Assembly (NCBI GenBank): GCA_918797485.1
Contig: CAKKNE010000005.1
Span: 4,340,001-4,404,000, forward strand
Source of the DNA: Pelagomonas calceolata
Taxonomy: Eukaryota > Sar > Pelagophyceae > Pelagomonadales > Pelagomonadaceae
Direction: 5' to 3'
DNA length: 64,000 nt
Shown: in pieces, positions 28,318 to 37,760 of the stretch
Position numbering within the stretch: position 1 is the stretch's first letter
Layout: every line of letters starts with the position of its first letter
Notes under the pieces: generated by a model
What the model was told of the DNA's origin: nothing
What the model saw: the letters and a program-made list of their open reading frames with translations, nothing else
Database searches by the model: none
Made by a program: the position numbers and the translations under genes

Positions 28318-30287
28318 AGAACAAGCGCGTCGCGGTGCTAGCCGCGCTCGCCTTGCTGGTGGCGCTGCGCAGCTTCCACGTGGAGCTACCGCACCACCAC
28401 TCCGCCGCGCCGCCGCCCGCACAGCTTGCACCGCCCGCGCGACTGGCACCGCCCGTAGGACGACGGAGAGAGGCCACGCCCATCCTCGCGTCATCGAAAC
28501 ATAAACTTCCCTTCGCGATCTACTCGATCAGCTGCGCCGAGGCCCAAGATTGTGCCACAACGACCATTGTGGGCCAGCTGGAGGGGGCCTGCGACGCGCG
28601 AGAGCGGACCCTGGAGCGAGCCTCGCTCAATGAGTGGGCGCAGTGGCGCCGGGATTTTGAAAAAAAACATCGGAGATCGGGCTGCAAGGTCTGCGTGGCC
28701 TCGGAGTGGAAGACGAAGGTGCGAAGGGCCGTCGCGCAAGCTTTGAATGAGGAATACGCGTCGCGCTCTCCCAGTGGAGGTTATCTGGCGAAGGACCGCG
28801 CGTCCCTAGACCTGTATTGTGCTTACTCTTCTTCTGGAGGTGAGGAGACCGTGGTCAAGTCGTCCACAAGAGACCTCGCGACGTTCCTGCGGCGACGGTC
28901 GACGATCGTCTTCGAGTGCCCGGTACCACCTTCATTAAGACGCGCGGCGTTAAACGATGGGCTCCACGTAAGGATCGCCCCGCACAAAAACTTGGAGGGC
29001 GCGCACCCTTCCTTACCTCTCTTAGTACAACGAGCAGTAAAATGGCCCGACAACGGCCCGAAAATCGGCGCGTGCGCGTGGGTCAAGGGCGGCGCCTATC
29101 ATGATAGGGACGGCAATATATTAGGCCTACCGGCGGCGCGGGTGGCCGAGTGGCTCGCCCATTTGCGAGTGCTCGGCGTCGGACACGTGCTCATAACGGA
29201 CAACTCTGATGGTGTATTTGCGAAGGCTCTTAGTGGTCAAAGCGCCAGAGAGACCTCCCCGTTGAAGGTCGCCTACGACGGCTTCTCGTCTATAACCGTC
29301 GTGCCCTGGCCCTCGCTCGAGGACGATCGCGATCAATGCGACCCGGGACGAGTGGAAGCGAGTATTATCAAAGAGTCGAACGCCACGTGCACGACGCAGT
29401 CACTTTTTGGGCGACCGGCCCAGTACGCGGCGCAGAACACGTGCCATCGGCGGTTGGTCGCGGCAGGAGCGCAGTGGGTGACCCACAACGACGTCGACGA
29501 ATTTTTAGTACCGCCGCCGTCCCTCAATGCCGAGCAGTATTTGATGGAATTGCTCACGCCGTTCGGAGAACGTCGCCTGCCGCCGCGAGCGTTGGCGCTG
29601 CCTTGTGTTTTTTTTGCGCCGTGTCGCATGGACAATCATGGAATGCCAGTGGGTCAATCCGACAAGATGTTGCTGAGTGAGGGTACTTGCGCGGGCAAGG
29701 CGCAACTCCATAGACAAAAACTCATCGCCCATGCGTCCGTGACGCACCTGTGGGTCCACTACGCGTTTGCGGCTAAACAAGGGGTAGGTGATGTAGTATA
29801 CTTACTCCCAGAAAAGCAGCTCATGCTGGCGCATTTGAGACTCGGGTATTCCTTCGACAGCGCTTTGGCTTCAAGAGCTGTCGATAACTTCGGGGAGATC
29901 ACTCAGACTGAAGAAAAGCGCTTCGTGGAGCTGTATGACGAGCGGCTGAGTGCTGGTGGAGAGACCTGCGTCGCCGCTAAAAAGAAGACGGAGGAGTTCT
30001 GGAAGGCGCTGACGCCGGCGCAGCGGAAGGCTAGGGCCGCGGAAAGTATTCTAGAGAGAACGAAGCGGAACCGGCGCGAGACGGGCCTCGGGATCTCGGA
30101 CTGCGATTTGTTAGGAGAGGACATGTTCGGGTGGTGCTGGTGCGTCGACGACGCGCCGGCTAGGCTTGCTTTACGGACGCGCGCGGAGCTCGTAGCACGG
30201 TGGGACGTCTCTTCTCTACGTCGGGAGGTCGACGCGGCGTGGCCCGCCGTCGGTGCGGTGCCGAACGCGCCGACGCGGGGGTGGTAG
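28314..30287 (+). CDS. GT92/DUF23-like glycosyltransferase, type II membrane protein
   Basis: 657 residues. A short cytosolic MKNKR precedes a membrane anchor (VAVLAALALLVAL), then a His/Pro stem: Golgi type II topology. The catalytic region (~240-560) has the GT92 pattern: WLAHLRVLGVGHVLITDN (the E/AW..H...GV..... DN signature), then CHRRLVAAGAQWVTHNDVDE with the acidic NDVDEF site, and downstream HLWVHYAF. GT92 members transfer galactose or related sugars to glycans. Start at ATG 28314, immediately preceded by an overlapping uORF. Same strand as, and 139 bp upstream of, the next gene. Confidence 0.75.
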   Translation: MKNKRVAVLAALALLVALRSFHVELPHHHSAAPPPAQLAPPARLAPPVGRRREATPILASSKHKLPFAIYSISCAEAQDCATTTIVGQLEGACDARERTLERASLNEWAQWRRDFEKKHRRSGCKVCVASEWKTKVRRAVAQALNEEYASRSPSGGYLAKDRASLDLYCAYSSSGGEETVVKSSTRDLATFLRRRSTIVFECPVPPSLRRAALNDGLHVRIAPHKNLEGAHPSLPLLVQRAVKWPDNGPKIGACAWVKGGAYHDRDGNILGLPAARVAEWLAHLRVLGVGHVLITDNSDGVFAKALSGQSARETSPLKVAYDGFSSITVVPWPSLEDDRDQCDPGRVEASIIKESNATCTTQSLFGRPAQYAAQNTCHRRLVAAGAQWVTHNDVDEFLVPPPSLNAEQYLMELLTPFGERRLPPRALALPCVFFAPCRMDNHGMPVGQSDKMLLSEGTCAGKAQLHRQKLIAHASVTHLWVHYAFAAKQGVGDVVYLLPEKQLMLAHLRLGYSFDSALASRAVDNFGEITQTEEKRFVELYDERLSAGGETCVAAKKKTEEFWKALTPAQRKARAAESILERTKRNRRETGLGISDCDLLGEDMFGWCWCVDDAPARLALRTRAELVARWDVSSLRREVDAAWPAVGAVPNAPTRGW

Positions 30288-30341
30288 CAGCTGCCTCGCT
30301 GTGTATAAGTGTACTGTTATAGATGTTGGAGAGCAAAAAAC

Positions 30342-30359
30342 CTAGCGTCGACACACTAG
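30342..30359 (+). promoter_or_regulatory. CTAG-pair motif (partial match)
   Basis: CTAGCGTCGACACACTAG, 68 bp upstream of the next ATG and 55 bp after the previous stop. Keeps both CTAG ends and CGTC/ACAC of the stronger copies. Confidence 0.4.
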
Positions 30360-30426
30360 CTCGAGCTCTCCTGCCCGCGCCGCCTTATGCACCGCGCACG
30401 GCTCCTGGAGCGTAGCAGGACGGGAG

Positions 30427-31455
30427 ATGGAGCCCTTGTCACTCCACATTGGCGGCGCCAGCAGCACTGGGCTGCCGCTGCCCCCTGCCCTCGGCCCATT
30501 GCTGCCCAAGCTGCCCAGCGCCGGCCTGGCGCTGCCCGACGCGCGCGAGCCCAGGGATGCGAGCGATATCAGGCCGGCGCTGCCCGACGCCCCGAGCAAG
30601 CCCAGGGATCGTCCAAGAGCCGACGACGACGCTGTGGATGCGAGCGACGACGAGATAGGGGTTGACGACCTCCTAGGGTTCGGCGGCGCCGACGCGCACG
30701 CCGCGAAACGATCCTTGGCGTTCAACGCGGGCAAGTACGACGAGGCGGTCCGGAGCATCGCGGCCCTCGGACGCGACCCCGTCAAGAGGGACGGCAAGGT
30801 CACGGCGCGCGCGGCTGATGACGACGCGGCGCGCGCGCGACGAGCCAAAGCGGTCGAGGACGAGTACGAGCGCGCGCGCAACGCCGTCACGCGGGTCACG
30901 CCGCAAAAAGTAAAGGGCAGCATGCTCGGGGACGACGACGACGACGCGTCGACGGCGTCGTCGGAGGTCAGTCTGCACGAGGACGTTGTGAGCGACGACG
31001 GCGAGGCGCCAAAACTCCTGAGCCTCGAGGAGCTCCGAGCGAGAAAGACCGCCGACGTCGAGACGCTGCCCGCCGTGCGGCGCATCGCGGCCATGCGGCG
31101 CAAGGCCGCCCCCGACGACAAATACTCCGTAGATTACTCGCGCTTCGCGGCCATCGACTCGTCGGACGGGGAGGACGAACCGACGCGTGCAGACGCCTAC
31201 CGGAGCATGGACTTTAAGAACCTCCCGAAGGCAGCGGCGCCGTCCACCAGCAAAGAAGGGTTCACGAGCGTCCTCGACATGTGCGACGAGCTCGCGCCCG
31301 AGCCGCCGCCGCCCGACGCCGAGCGGCGCGACGGCCTGTACTTCGAGAAGACGAACCAGTTCGTGCCCTACGCGAACGAGTTCGCCGTGCCGCACGTGCC
31401 CCCGGACGCGTCGGCGAAGCTCGGCGCCCTCATCGATAGGTTTAAGCCCAAGTGA
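30427..31455 (+). CDS. Acidic, mostly disordered protein of unknown function
   Basis: 342 residues, no signal peptide or membrane segment. Residues 1-60 are Leu/Pro-rich (GGASSTGLPLPPALGPLLPK), 60-200 acidic with poly-Asp, 200-300 mixed helical with KLLSLEELRARK. The C-terminal ~40 residues (LYFEKTNQFVPYANEFAVPH) look conserved in style and may be a binding motif. Codon composition and lack of stops support coding; family unknown. Stop lies 25 bp from the stop of the convergent minus-strand gene. Confidence 0.65.
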   Translation: MEPLSLHIGGASSTGLPLPPALGPLLPKLPSAGLALPDAREPRDASDIRPALPDAPSKPRDRPRADDDAVDASDDEIGVDDLLGFGGADAHAAKRSLAFNAGKYDEAVRSIAALGRDPVKRDGKVTARAADDDAARARRAKAVEDEYERARNAVTRVTPQKVKGSMLGDDDDDASTASSEVSLHEDVVSDDGEAPKLLSLEELRARKTADVETLPAVRRIAAMRRKAAPDDKYSVDYSRFAAIDSSDGEDEPTRADAYRSMDFKNLPKAAAPSTSKEGFTSVLDMCDELAPEPPPPDAERRDGLYFEKTNQFVPYANEFAVPHVPPDASAKLGALIDRFKPK

Positions 31456-31480
31456 TGTGTTTTTAAGGGGGGGAAGGTGG

Positions 31481-32779
31481 TCAGTTCGACGGCCCGAAGA
31501 ACGCCTGGAGCGCCCGGAGCTGGTAGCCGACGACCGAGGCGGCGACGCACGCCATCTGCCCGCTGAACGACGGCGCCGCCATGACGGCGAGCAGGACGAG
31601 GAACGCGCCGCCGAGCTGCGTGAAGAGGTCCGCGCCGATCGGGGTTTTGCGCACGAGCGGCGCGGCGACCGGTTCCTCGGCGACAGCGGCGGCGGCCGGC
31701 GCCGCGTCGACGACGGCCGGCGCGGCCGCCGGCGCGGCGTACTGCTGCGTCGGCGCGAAGGCGCCGCCGCGCGGCACGGTGCGCCGGTCCACGAGCGGCG
31801 GGTCGCGGCGCGGCGCTTGTACGCGGTCGACGATGACCGTCGGCGCCGCGGCCGCGCGCGTCGCCGCCTGGGCGCGCTGCGCCGCCGTCACGTCGCGCTC
31901 GCGCTGCCGCGTCCAGGCCGCCGCGGCGTCGCGCTCGTGCGCGCGCCGGCGCGCCGCGACCTCGTCCATGGCCGACGCGCGCTGCTGCATCTGCTTCAGG
32001 GCCGCCTCGGCGTAGTTCTCGCGCGCGCCGGCCGTCTTCGACACAGACGTCACGGGCTTCACGACGGCCGCGCGGTCGCGCGACCCCAGCGCCGCGTCGA
32101 GGACCGACGGTGCCGTGGATGACGCCGACACCCTGGTGGAGGGGTTGATGGGGATGGCCTGGCGCGCGCCGAGGGCCGCGTCCATAACGGACGGCGGGCG
32201 CCCCGAGACCGCCGGGGCGTAGGCCACGGGCGTCGCGGGGACGCCCGACGCGCGGGCGCGCGAGCCCATGGCCGCGTCCATCGGTGTCACCGGCAGCGAC
32301 GACGCCGAGAGGCCCGGCGGCGTGCGCTGCGCGACGTTCGCGCGTCCGGCTTTCACGGCGCGCATGGCCACGGGGCTCAGCCCCCGCAGCGGCTGCGTCG
32401 GCGGCTTGATCACGGCGACGGGTTGAGGTTGTGGCGGCGGCTGCGGCGCCTCCTCGAGGCAGGCGTCGACGTACGCGGCGGCGGCGCGGCGCTTGCGCGC
32501 GTCGTTGATGGACCCGACCAATTGTTGGACGCCGCCGGCCGTCGCGCGCGGCACGCGCAGGCCGAGCTTGACGACGGTCGTGGCGAGGTGGCCGAGGTCG
32601 CCCGCTACCACTTTAAATGGATTGCGGCGCTGCGGCGTCAGTGCCGCGGGCATGGCACCCGGGGTTTGTGGCGCTTGCGGCGGCTGCGGGGCACGCATTG
32701 GCTGCAGAGGATTCTGCCCCTGCGGCGTCAAGGCTGCGGCGGCGCCGAGGGCGGTCGTAGTGATGGCAAATGCGCGCAT
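31481..32779 (-). CDS. Signal-peptide protein with DAA(L/M)G repeats and C-terminal membrane segment, probably plastid-associated
   Basis: 432 residues from ATG 32779; the longer frame starts only with GTG. N-terminus MRAFAITTTALGAAAALTPQ is a cleavable signal peptide. The middle has at least three copies of a motif of form P-x-V/M-(M/L)-D-A-A-(L/M)-G-(S/A)-R. A basic Ala/Arg-rich helix (AHERDAAAAWTRQRERDVTA) follows. Near the C-terminus LFTQLGGAFLVLLAVMAAPS is a likely membrane segment. Function unknown; an organelle membrane protein is plausible. Divergent from the EDR2-C gene with a CTAG-pair element between them. Confidence 0.62.
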   Translation of the reverse strand: MRAFAITTTALGAAAALTPQGQNPLQPMRAPQPPQAPQTPGAMPAALTPQRRNPFKVVAGDLGHLATTVVKLGLRVPRATAGGVQQLVGSINDARKRRAAAAYVDACLEEAPQPPPQPQPVAVIKPPTQPLRGLSPVAMRAVKAGRANVAQRTPPGLSASSLPVTPMDAAMGSRARASGVPATPVAYAPAVSGRPPSVMDAALGARQAIPINPSTRVSASSTAPSVLDAALGSRDRAAVVKPVTSVSKTAGARENYAEAALKQMQQRASAMDEVAARRRAHERDAAAAWTRQRERDVTAAQRAQAATRAAAAPTVIVDRVQAPRRDPPLVDRRTVPRGGAFAPTQQYAAPAAAPAVVDAAPAAAAVAEEPVAAPLVRKTPIGADLFTQLGGAFLVLLAVMAAPSFSGQMACVAASVVGYQLRALQAFFGPSN

Positions 32780-33193
32780 CTTGATTTGACGTGCGTATGC
32801 GGCGCGTAGGCGGCCTCCGAGGCTTCGAATTGGCGTTGAGTGCTGGTTTTTTGTCACTCTGGTCCTTCTCGTGCAGTCAGAAACGCGCCGGGGACCGTCT
32901 GTGTGGCCTAACTTTCAAAAAATGGCCTTGCCAAGTGGAGCGGCATAATCGCTAGCTGAAAGATACTAGAGACCAACCAGACGCGAGCAAAAAGCTGCGG
33001 GTGGCCTCCCGCAAGCGCAAACAGCGAGTCAACGGCGGCAGAGGGCTCGTAAAAAACAATAGATCACTCGTGAGCCCGCGGAATTGCACGAAACTCCCGT
33101 AAATTAGCTTCTCCGCCGACCTCCCATAAGCTGTGTGACCTGTGCGCTCGCTCGTACGCCGAACGCGCACCGAGCAGAAGCAGCAGCAGCAAT
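32780..33193. promoter_or_regulatory. Divergent promoter with CTAG-pair motif at 32952-32969
   Basis: 414 bp without a gene. CTAGCTGAAAGATACTAG retains both CTAG ends and the AAGA(T/C)ACTAG side. Distances are 173 bp to the minus-strand ATG and 225 bp to the plus-strand ATG. GCAGCAGCAGCA precedes ATG 33194. Confidence 0.45.
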
Positions 33194-34570
33194 ATGTACG
33201 CCGCGCGGCAAAAGGAAGAAGACGACGACGACGACGAGGCGCACGCCGACGCCGCGGTCTTGGCGCAGCTCGACGCGGACGCGGCCGAGCTCAAGCTCGC
33301 AAGGGCGCGCGAACGAGCCGAGACGCCGGATTTAGCCGCGGAGGACCGCGTGTGCTGGGCGGCCATCGCGACGGCGGCACATATTGCCGTGTTGCAGTGG
33401 TTAGTGGCGGGCGGCGACGCCGCGAAGTTTGCTGCATTGGCGCGGCCCCTTGCATTTTTTGCGACGGGCGCGTTACTAGCGTCCTTGCTCCGGCCGGCGC
33501 TGGCGCCGCCCCTCCGCTTACCGGGTTTGAGAGGAGGCTTCGGCGACACGATCTGGTCCTCGTCTTATATCGAGGAGAGCGACGTACAGCCGCAGCCGTC
33601 GCTCGCGACATTAGCTGCGCGGAAAAGAGTACTACTAAGGCAGCGGAGCCGCATCCACCAGAGCCGGACCGCCGTGCCCGGGGCGTCCGTGCCACGAGCT
33701 ACGAAAGAGGGCGCACCCCGGTCCTGGGAGCCGTCCGAAGCTTCGGGCTTCCAGCTGCGCGGCGCGCTCTATCTGGTGGACAAAAAAAAGTACGCGAGCG
33801 GGCCCGCGCTCTACGAACCCTTCGGGCTGGACATTCTGCGGTGTCAAGCAAGGGTCTTCGACCTGCCGGGGAGGGCCATACTGCCACCACCAACAACAGA
33901 AGAGAAAGCATTACCGGGATGGTGCCCTCGCATTTTAACGCAGACCATGTACTTCCCCGGCACGCCTCCACCCCTCGTGGGCCCCAATCGTGATACTGGA
34001 GACGGCCCGCCGGGCTGGCAGGTCGTGTGCTGGTGGCGCGCATCTCCATTATTATGTGAGTTACTACAAAAACCAAAAACAGAGTGGCCGCCCCACCTCA
34101 AGCTCTGGAGAGAATACGTCGAGGGCGCCGAGACGGCTTCCGTCTTAAATGGTTCCCTGAAGGGTGTCGGGAGCGTCGCGAACATTCACCAGGAGAACAT
34201 CGGCCTACCTAGATTGCTCCACCAGTTCAACGCCAAGCCCGTGCTCATGGCCGCCGCGGCCCCGCCCTGGGGCGGCGACCGGCAGGGCGTGGTCCACGTG
34301 TCGCGGAACGAAGATTATTTGGAATTTGGATTAGATGTCGGTGCCGACTTCGCTGCTACCTCGAATCACGCTTTATTTAGATTACTCCCGAAGCTGCCGC
34401 GCCTGGTCATGGACATCGCCTGGATCGTCGAGGGGCGGGCGCCGGAGTCGTTGCCGGAGAACGTGCTGGCCGCGATGCGCCTGAACCACCTCGACTTCGA
34501 GGCGCAGGCGTGGGGCGTCGAGGACTGGCTCCGCGGGCCCGGCGGGTTCTCGAGCGGTGAGTCGCCCTAG
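33194..34570 (+). CDS. EDR2 C-terminal (DUF1336) domain protein
   Basis: 458 residues. The N-terminus is acidic, followed by a hydrophobic pair (~55-100: WAAIATAAHIAVLQWLVAG and LARPLAFFATGALLASLLRP). The rest is an EDR2-C domain: FQLRGALYLVDKKKYASG at its start, WQVVCWWRASPLL in the middle, DYLEFGLDVGADFAATSNHA and LVMDIAWIVEGRAPESLPEN at the end. In plants EDR2-type proteins restrain defence-linked cell death and bind lipid; here the START and PH domains are missing and membrane segments replace them. Predicted lipid-linked membrane protein. Start ATG 33194. Confidence 0.8.
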   Translation: MYAARQKEEDDDDDEAHADAAVLAQLDADAAELKLARARERAETPDLAAEDRVCWAAIATAAHIAVLQWLVAGGDAAKFAALARPLAFFATGALLASLLRPALAPPLRLPGLRGGFGDTIWSSSYIEESDVQPQPSLATLAARKRVLLRQRSRIHQSRTAVPGASVPRATKEGAPRSWEPSEASGFQLRGALYLVDKKKYASGPALYEPFGLDILRCQARVFDLPGRAILPPPTTEEKALPGWCPRILTQTMYFPGTPPPLVGPNRDTGDGPPGWQVVCWWRASPLLCELLQKPKTEWPPHLKLWREYVEGAETASVLNGSLKGVGSVANIHQENIGLPRLLHQFNAKPVLMAAAAPPWGGDRQGVVHVSRNEDYLEFGLDVGADFAATSNHALFRLLPKLPRLVMDIAWIVEGRAPESLPENVLAAMRLNHLDFEAQAWGVEDWLRGPGGFSSGESP

Positions 34571-34770
34571 TTGTTGTTCTAAGTCTTCTTCAAATTCTAG
34601 TGTCTCTACTTCTAGCAAACTGGTCGAACGCGGTCGATCTGCTTGGTCGCTCCGACCGCGTGGCTGGCTCATCGCTCGCCAAACGGTGCGTCGTTGCAAC
34701 GCCGCAGCGCGTACGACACCAGCTGCTGCGGTGCGCGGCGTCCGCCCTTGTGTAAAGCACTTTTGCATCG

Positions 34771-36252
34771 ATGGCGCCCAAGCGCAAGAAGAAGACGACC
34801 GAGGCCCCGCGCGGCTCGGACGCGGCGACGCTGATCGCGCAGTGCCCGCGCGCCGCGCTGGAGGAGCTCGCGCTGCGCATGTTCGACCAGCCCGGCTCGG
34901 TCTCCCGGAAGGATCTCGAGGAGGCGGCCGCGGCGTGCCGGCCCAAGGCGCCCAAGGTCATTTCCGTCGGCGACGACAGAAAGGGCACCGGCGCGTTCGA
35001 CGTGGTCAGCGGTGACGTGCTCGCGCGCATCCTGCTGGCGCTGCCGATCCAGGACCGCTACCGCATCGCGATCTGCGTCTGCAAGGCGTGGCGCCGCCTG
35101 CGGTCCGCGCACGGCCTCTTCACGGTGATCCGCGCCGGCGGATTTGACGCGGGCGCGAGGCGGACGTGGCGAAAGGACGCGCTGCGCATCGGGCCGTGGC
35201 AGGAGCACGCGTTCGACAGCAGCGCCGAGACCTCGGCGGCGTCGAGCCTGGGCCTGCACCGCCTCGTCCAGTGGCACGCGCACCGCGACGAGGTCCACAC
35301 GCTCAGCCTGGCGACGAGCTGCGGGACCAGGTCTTACCTCTCGGCGGACGCCGTCATCGCTGCGATTAAGGATCTCCCAAAGCTCCGCACGCTCGCGCTC
35401 AACGGCAAGAGCATCACGGCCAAGGTCATGAAGGCGCGGCCGCCGTGCCTGGCGACGCTGAAGATGCTCGCCGTCGGCAATGGATGCAGCGGCAGCCCGG
35501 CGCAGTTCGCCGCGATGCTCGGCGCCGCGCCCAAGCTCGAGAGCCTCGCGGCGTCCGACAAATTGTGCACCGCCCAGTCGCTCGGCGCCGCCGTGCGCCA
35601 GTGGCGCGCGGCGCGCGGCGGCGGCGACCCGCTCCTGGCGCACCTCTACCTCTGCGGCTACGACCACCAGAACTTCGCGCTCATCAACCAGCTCGGAAAC
35701 TGGTTGCCGAACCTCGAGACGCTCGCGTTCCGCGCGCCCGCCTACCAGCACGTCTGGATGCTCGGCGCGCCGCAGTTCTCCACGTTCCAGCGCCTCCACA
35801 CGCTCCGCATCGAGGGCATGGCGGGGTACCAGACCCACGCGTCGACGGAGCAGATAGAACAGCTGACGGCCGCCGCCCTCAGTGCCTGTCCCAAGCTCGA
35901 GACGCTCCAGATGCTCCACGGTGTGGCTTTCTCGAGGCCGCCGCCGATCCCGGGGGCGGGGACGGCGTTCCGGACGCTCCCGCCGACGCTCAAGTACCTG
36001 GCCATATCCGACATCGTGCTCGACTCGGAAAGCCTCTCCGTCAACTCGCTCGAGGTCCTCCGCCTCAACAACTGCAACATGGCGCTCGAAGCGGCCCAGA
36101 TTTTCTGGCCGGATCTCGCCGTCGAAGACTTCGAGGGCACGCTAGCTCGGATAGTAGCTCCAAAGCTCGACGATTCGGACGACGGCCCGCTCATCCCCTC
36201 GACGGGGGGCGACCCGGGGGAGCCGCCTTTTCATTTCGGGCGCTTCGACTAG
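34771..36252 (+). CDS. F-box-like protein with leucine-rich repeats
   Basis: 493 residues. A basic Lys-rich N-terminus, then an F-box-like segment (~75-110: VVSGDVLARILLALPIQDRY...CVCKAWRRL), then irregular leucine-rich repeats to the end (LPKLRTLALNGKSI, APKLESLAASDKLC, CPKLETLQMLHGVA, VNSLEVLRLNNCNM). Such proteins usually recruit substrates to SCF ubiquitin ligases through Skp1. Start ATG 34771 is preceded by an in-frame-free leader; the previous gene on the same strand ends 200 bp upstream. The tail is acidic and Pro/Gly-rich. Confidence 0.78.
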   Translation: MAPKRKKKTTEAPRGSDAATLIAQCPRAALEELALRMFDQPGSVSRKDLEEAAAACRPKAPKVISVGDDRKGTGAFDVVSGDVLARILLALPIQDRYRIAICVCKAWRRLRSAHGLFTVIRAGGFDAGARRTWRKDALRIGPWQEHAFDSSAETSAASSLGLHRLVQWHAHRDEVHTLSLATSCGTRSYLSADAVIAAIKDLPKLRTLALNGKSITAKVMKARPPCLATLKMLAVGNGCSGSPAQFAAMLGAAPKLESLAASDKLCTAQSLGAAVRQWRAARGGGDPLLAHLYLCGYDHQNFALINQLGNWLPNLETLAFRAPAYQHVWMLGAPQFSTFQRLHTLRIEGMAGYQTHASTEQIEQLTAAALSACPKLETLQMLHGVAFSRPPPIPGAGTAFRTLPPTLKYLAISDIVLDSESLSVNSLEVLRLNNCNMALEAAQIFWPDLAVEDFEGTLARIVAPKLDDSDDGPLIPSTGGDPGEPPFHFGRFD

Positions 36253-36360
36253 CGGTCGAGTTGGGCGCGTGGCTGAACGTCAGAGCCTGGTCCCCTCTCC
36301 TTGTGCCTTGACACGTGATCTAAGTTGATATGTTACGTACTTTTACAAACAGACACATGG

Positions 36361-37203
36361 CTACCGCCACCCCGCGTCGCTCGGGTTCCAGTGGTCCCCC
36401 GCGTAGCCGCTGTTCGGCCGCGGCGCGCGCGGCGCGAGCTCCGGCGCGACCGACGCGGGCTCGAAGCCGTCGAGGCGGCCCGGCTCCAGCTCCCACGCGT
36501 GGTCCTCGCTTTCGCCGAGGACCGCCTCGAAGGCGCGCGTGAACGCCACCATCGCCGCGTCCGAGCCGAGCACGACCGCCAAATCGTCGAAGTTCGACGA
36601 GTAGTCGAACTCGGAGAGAGCCCCCAGCGCCGTCGCTGCAGCGATGCGCGGCCGCCAGGCCTTCACGCCGGCGCCGAGCGCCGGCAGCGCGACCGTCCTC
36701 GCGTCCTTTGTAGCGCAGACCTTGAGGGCGTTCACATACGTCGCATGGAGCCGCGCGACGGGCGGCACCGACGTCGCGCGCACGTCCTCGCCTCGTATGC
36801 CAATATTCCCCTGGTAGTGCCCTTCATACCCAAATTCCGAGTCGGGCGCCACGGCATGAATACACCAGTCCGCATCTAACCCGTAGGCGCGCGTCGCGAC
36901 GGCGCGGCCGGGCGCGCACCTCAAGGTTCGAGACAGGCCGCGCTTCTTGGCCGTCTCGGCCCATCGACTTATGTCGCGCGGCTCCTCGTTTTCGTGGACG
37001 ACAGGCTTGATCTCCGGCAGTGCCAAACAAGCGTCGCGGAGGCCGGGCCCGGCTATTTTCCGTATAGCGCCGTCGACGTTGCGCTGGTTCGTGAAGCGCC
37101 AGTAGAGCGGCTGGTCGTTGCCGCACAAGGCGTCGTTGGCCGAGGTGACGATGGCGTTGGCTCCGCATTTGGCGATATCGCCTTTGAGGAGGCGGAGGCG
37201 CAT
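36361..37203 (-). CDS. Macrodomain (ADP-ribose-binding) protein
   Basis: 280 residues. The macrodomain fills ~1-200: RLRLLKGDIAKCGANAIVTS with an AND after it, GGAIRK-type glycine loop (VDGAIRKIAGPGL), GRAVATRAYGLDADWCIHAV and VALPALGAGVKAW. These are the ADP-ribose loops of MacroD/YmdB-type hydrolases and binders, so removal or reading of ADP-ribose is likely. The first residues begin the first beta strand, so ATG 37203 leaves no leader. An in-frame 52-codon frame ends in TGA just one codon upstream. Divergent from DHFR-TS. Confidence 0.82.
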   Translation of the reverse strand: MRLRLLKGDIAKCGANAIVTSANDALCGNDQPLYWRFTNQRNVDGAIRKIAGPGLRDACLALPEIKPVVHENEEPRDISRWAETAKKRGLSRTLRCAPGRAVATRAYGLDADWCIHAVAPDSEFGYEGHYQGNIGIRGEDVRATSVPPVARLHATYVNALKVCATKDARTVALPALGAGVKAWRPRIAAATALGALSEFDYSSNFDDLAVVLGSDAAMVAFTRAFEAVLGESEDHAWELEPGRLDGFEPASVAPELAPRAPRPNSGYAGDHWNPSDAGWR

Positions 37204-37206
37204 AGC

Positions 37207-37365
37207 TCAACCCCCTAACGATTCCTCTTCGATGGTCAATCGCGGCACCGGCGGCCACAGGTCAGCAAGGCGTTCGATATCTTCGTTGTCGCGTCCGAGA
37301 ATGGCGCGAAGGTCCTCGAGATGGCGCCTTGCAATTGCGGCGTTTAGCTCGCGCTCGGTTGGCAT
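37207..37365 (-). CDS. 52-codon ORF directly upstream and in frame with the macrodomain gene
   Basis: ATG 37365 to TGA 37207; then one codon (GCT), then the macrodomain ATG. The peptide is protein-like (MPTERELNAAIARRHLEDLR, later PPVPRLTIEEE). Either a uORF, the N-terminus of one protein separated by a stop (readthrough or nonsense allele), or a sequence error. MacroD-type proteins do carry a helical N-terminal extension, so a lost N-terminus is credible. Confidence 0.5.
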   Translation of the reverse strand: MPTERELNAAIARRHLEDLRAILGRDNEDIERLADLWPPVPRLTIEEESLGG

Positions 37366-37520
37366 TTGCTGCTGCAGTGGTCTACCAGCTTGTGAGCTGT
37401 GTGCGGGCCGGCTGTGCGCCAGCGCGGTTGATCTCAGAGCACGGGTCACTGGGTAGTCCTAAGAGAATTTTGGACGCGTTTGACCACCTATGCGCCACTG
37501 CGCTTGAGCCCCGGTGTTTG

Positions 37521-37543
37521 CTAGTGTCTCACTGGCCGCTAGC
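37521..37543 (-). promoter_or_regulatory. CTAG-pair element, strong copy, divergent promoter
   Basis: CTAGTGTCTC...GGCCGCTAGC, the reverse orientation of the 28022 copy, preceded by TTG. It lies 156 bp from ATG 37365 and 218 bp from the DHFR-TS ATG. The remainder of 37366-37760 has no gene apart from an open frame leading into DHFR-TS. Confidence 0.65.
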
Positions 37544-37760
37544 TCGGCGCGCGTTTAGCAAAATCAAACTTACTGGCCGCTGTTTGCGCTCAGTTTAAAT
37601 TTCTGACGCCCTCGAAGCGCCCCACAGCTGTATCCGACAGCGCCGCGCCGAGAAACGCCAGCCCACGCGCGCAAACACGGCGCGCTCCCGGCTGCTCTCC
37701 CTCGCCCTCGTCCTCAGCGCCGCGACGGCCCTCCGCCCAATAATCACGCGAGTCGCCAGG

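Noticed and set aside
34669-35919. 416-codon minus-strand frame opposite the F-box/LRR gene
   Set aside because: Arg/Ala/Glu-rich composition typical of antisense GC-rich coding DNA; the plus strand has F-box and LRR motifs.
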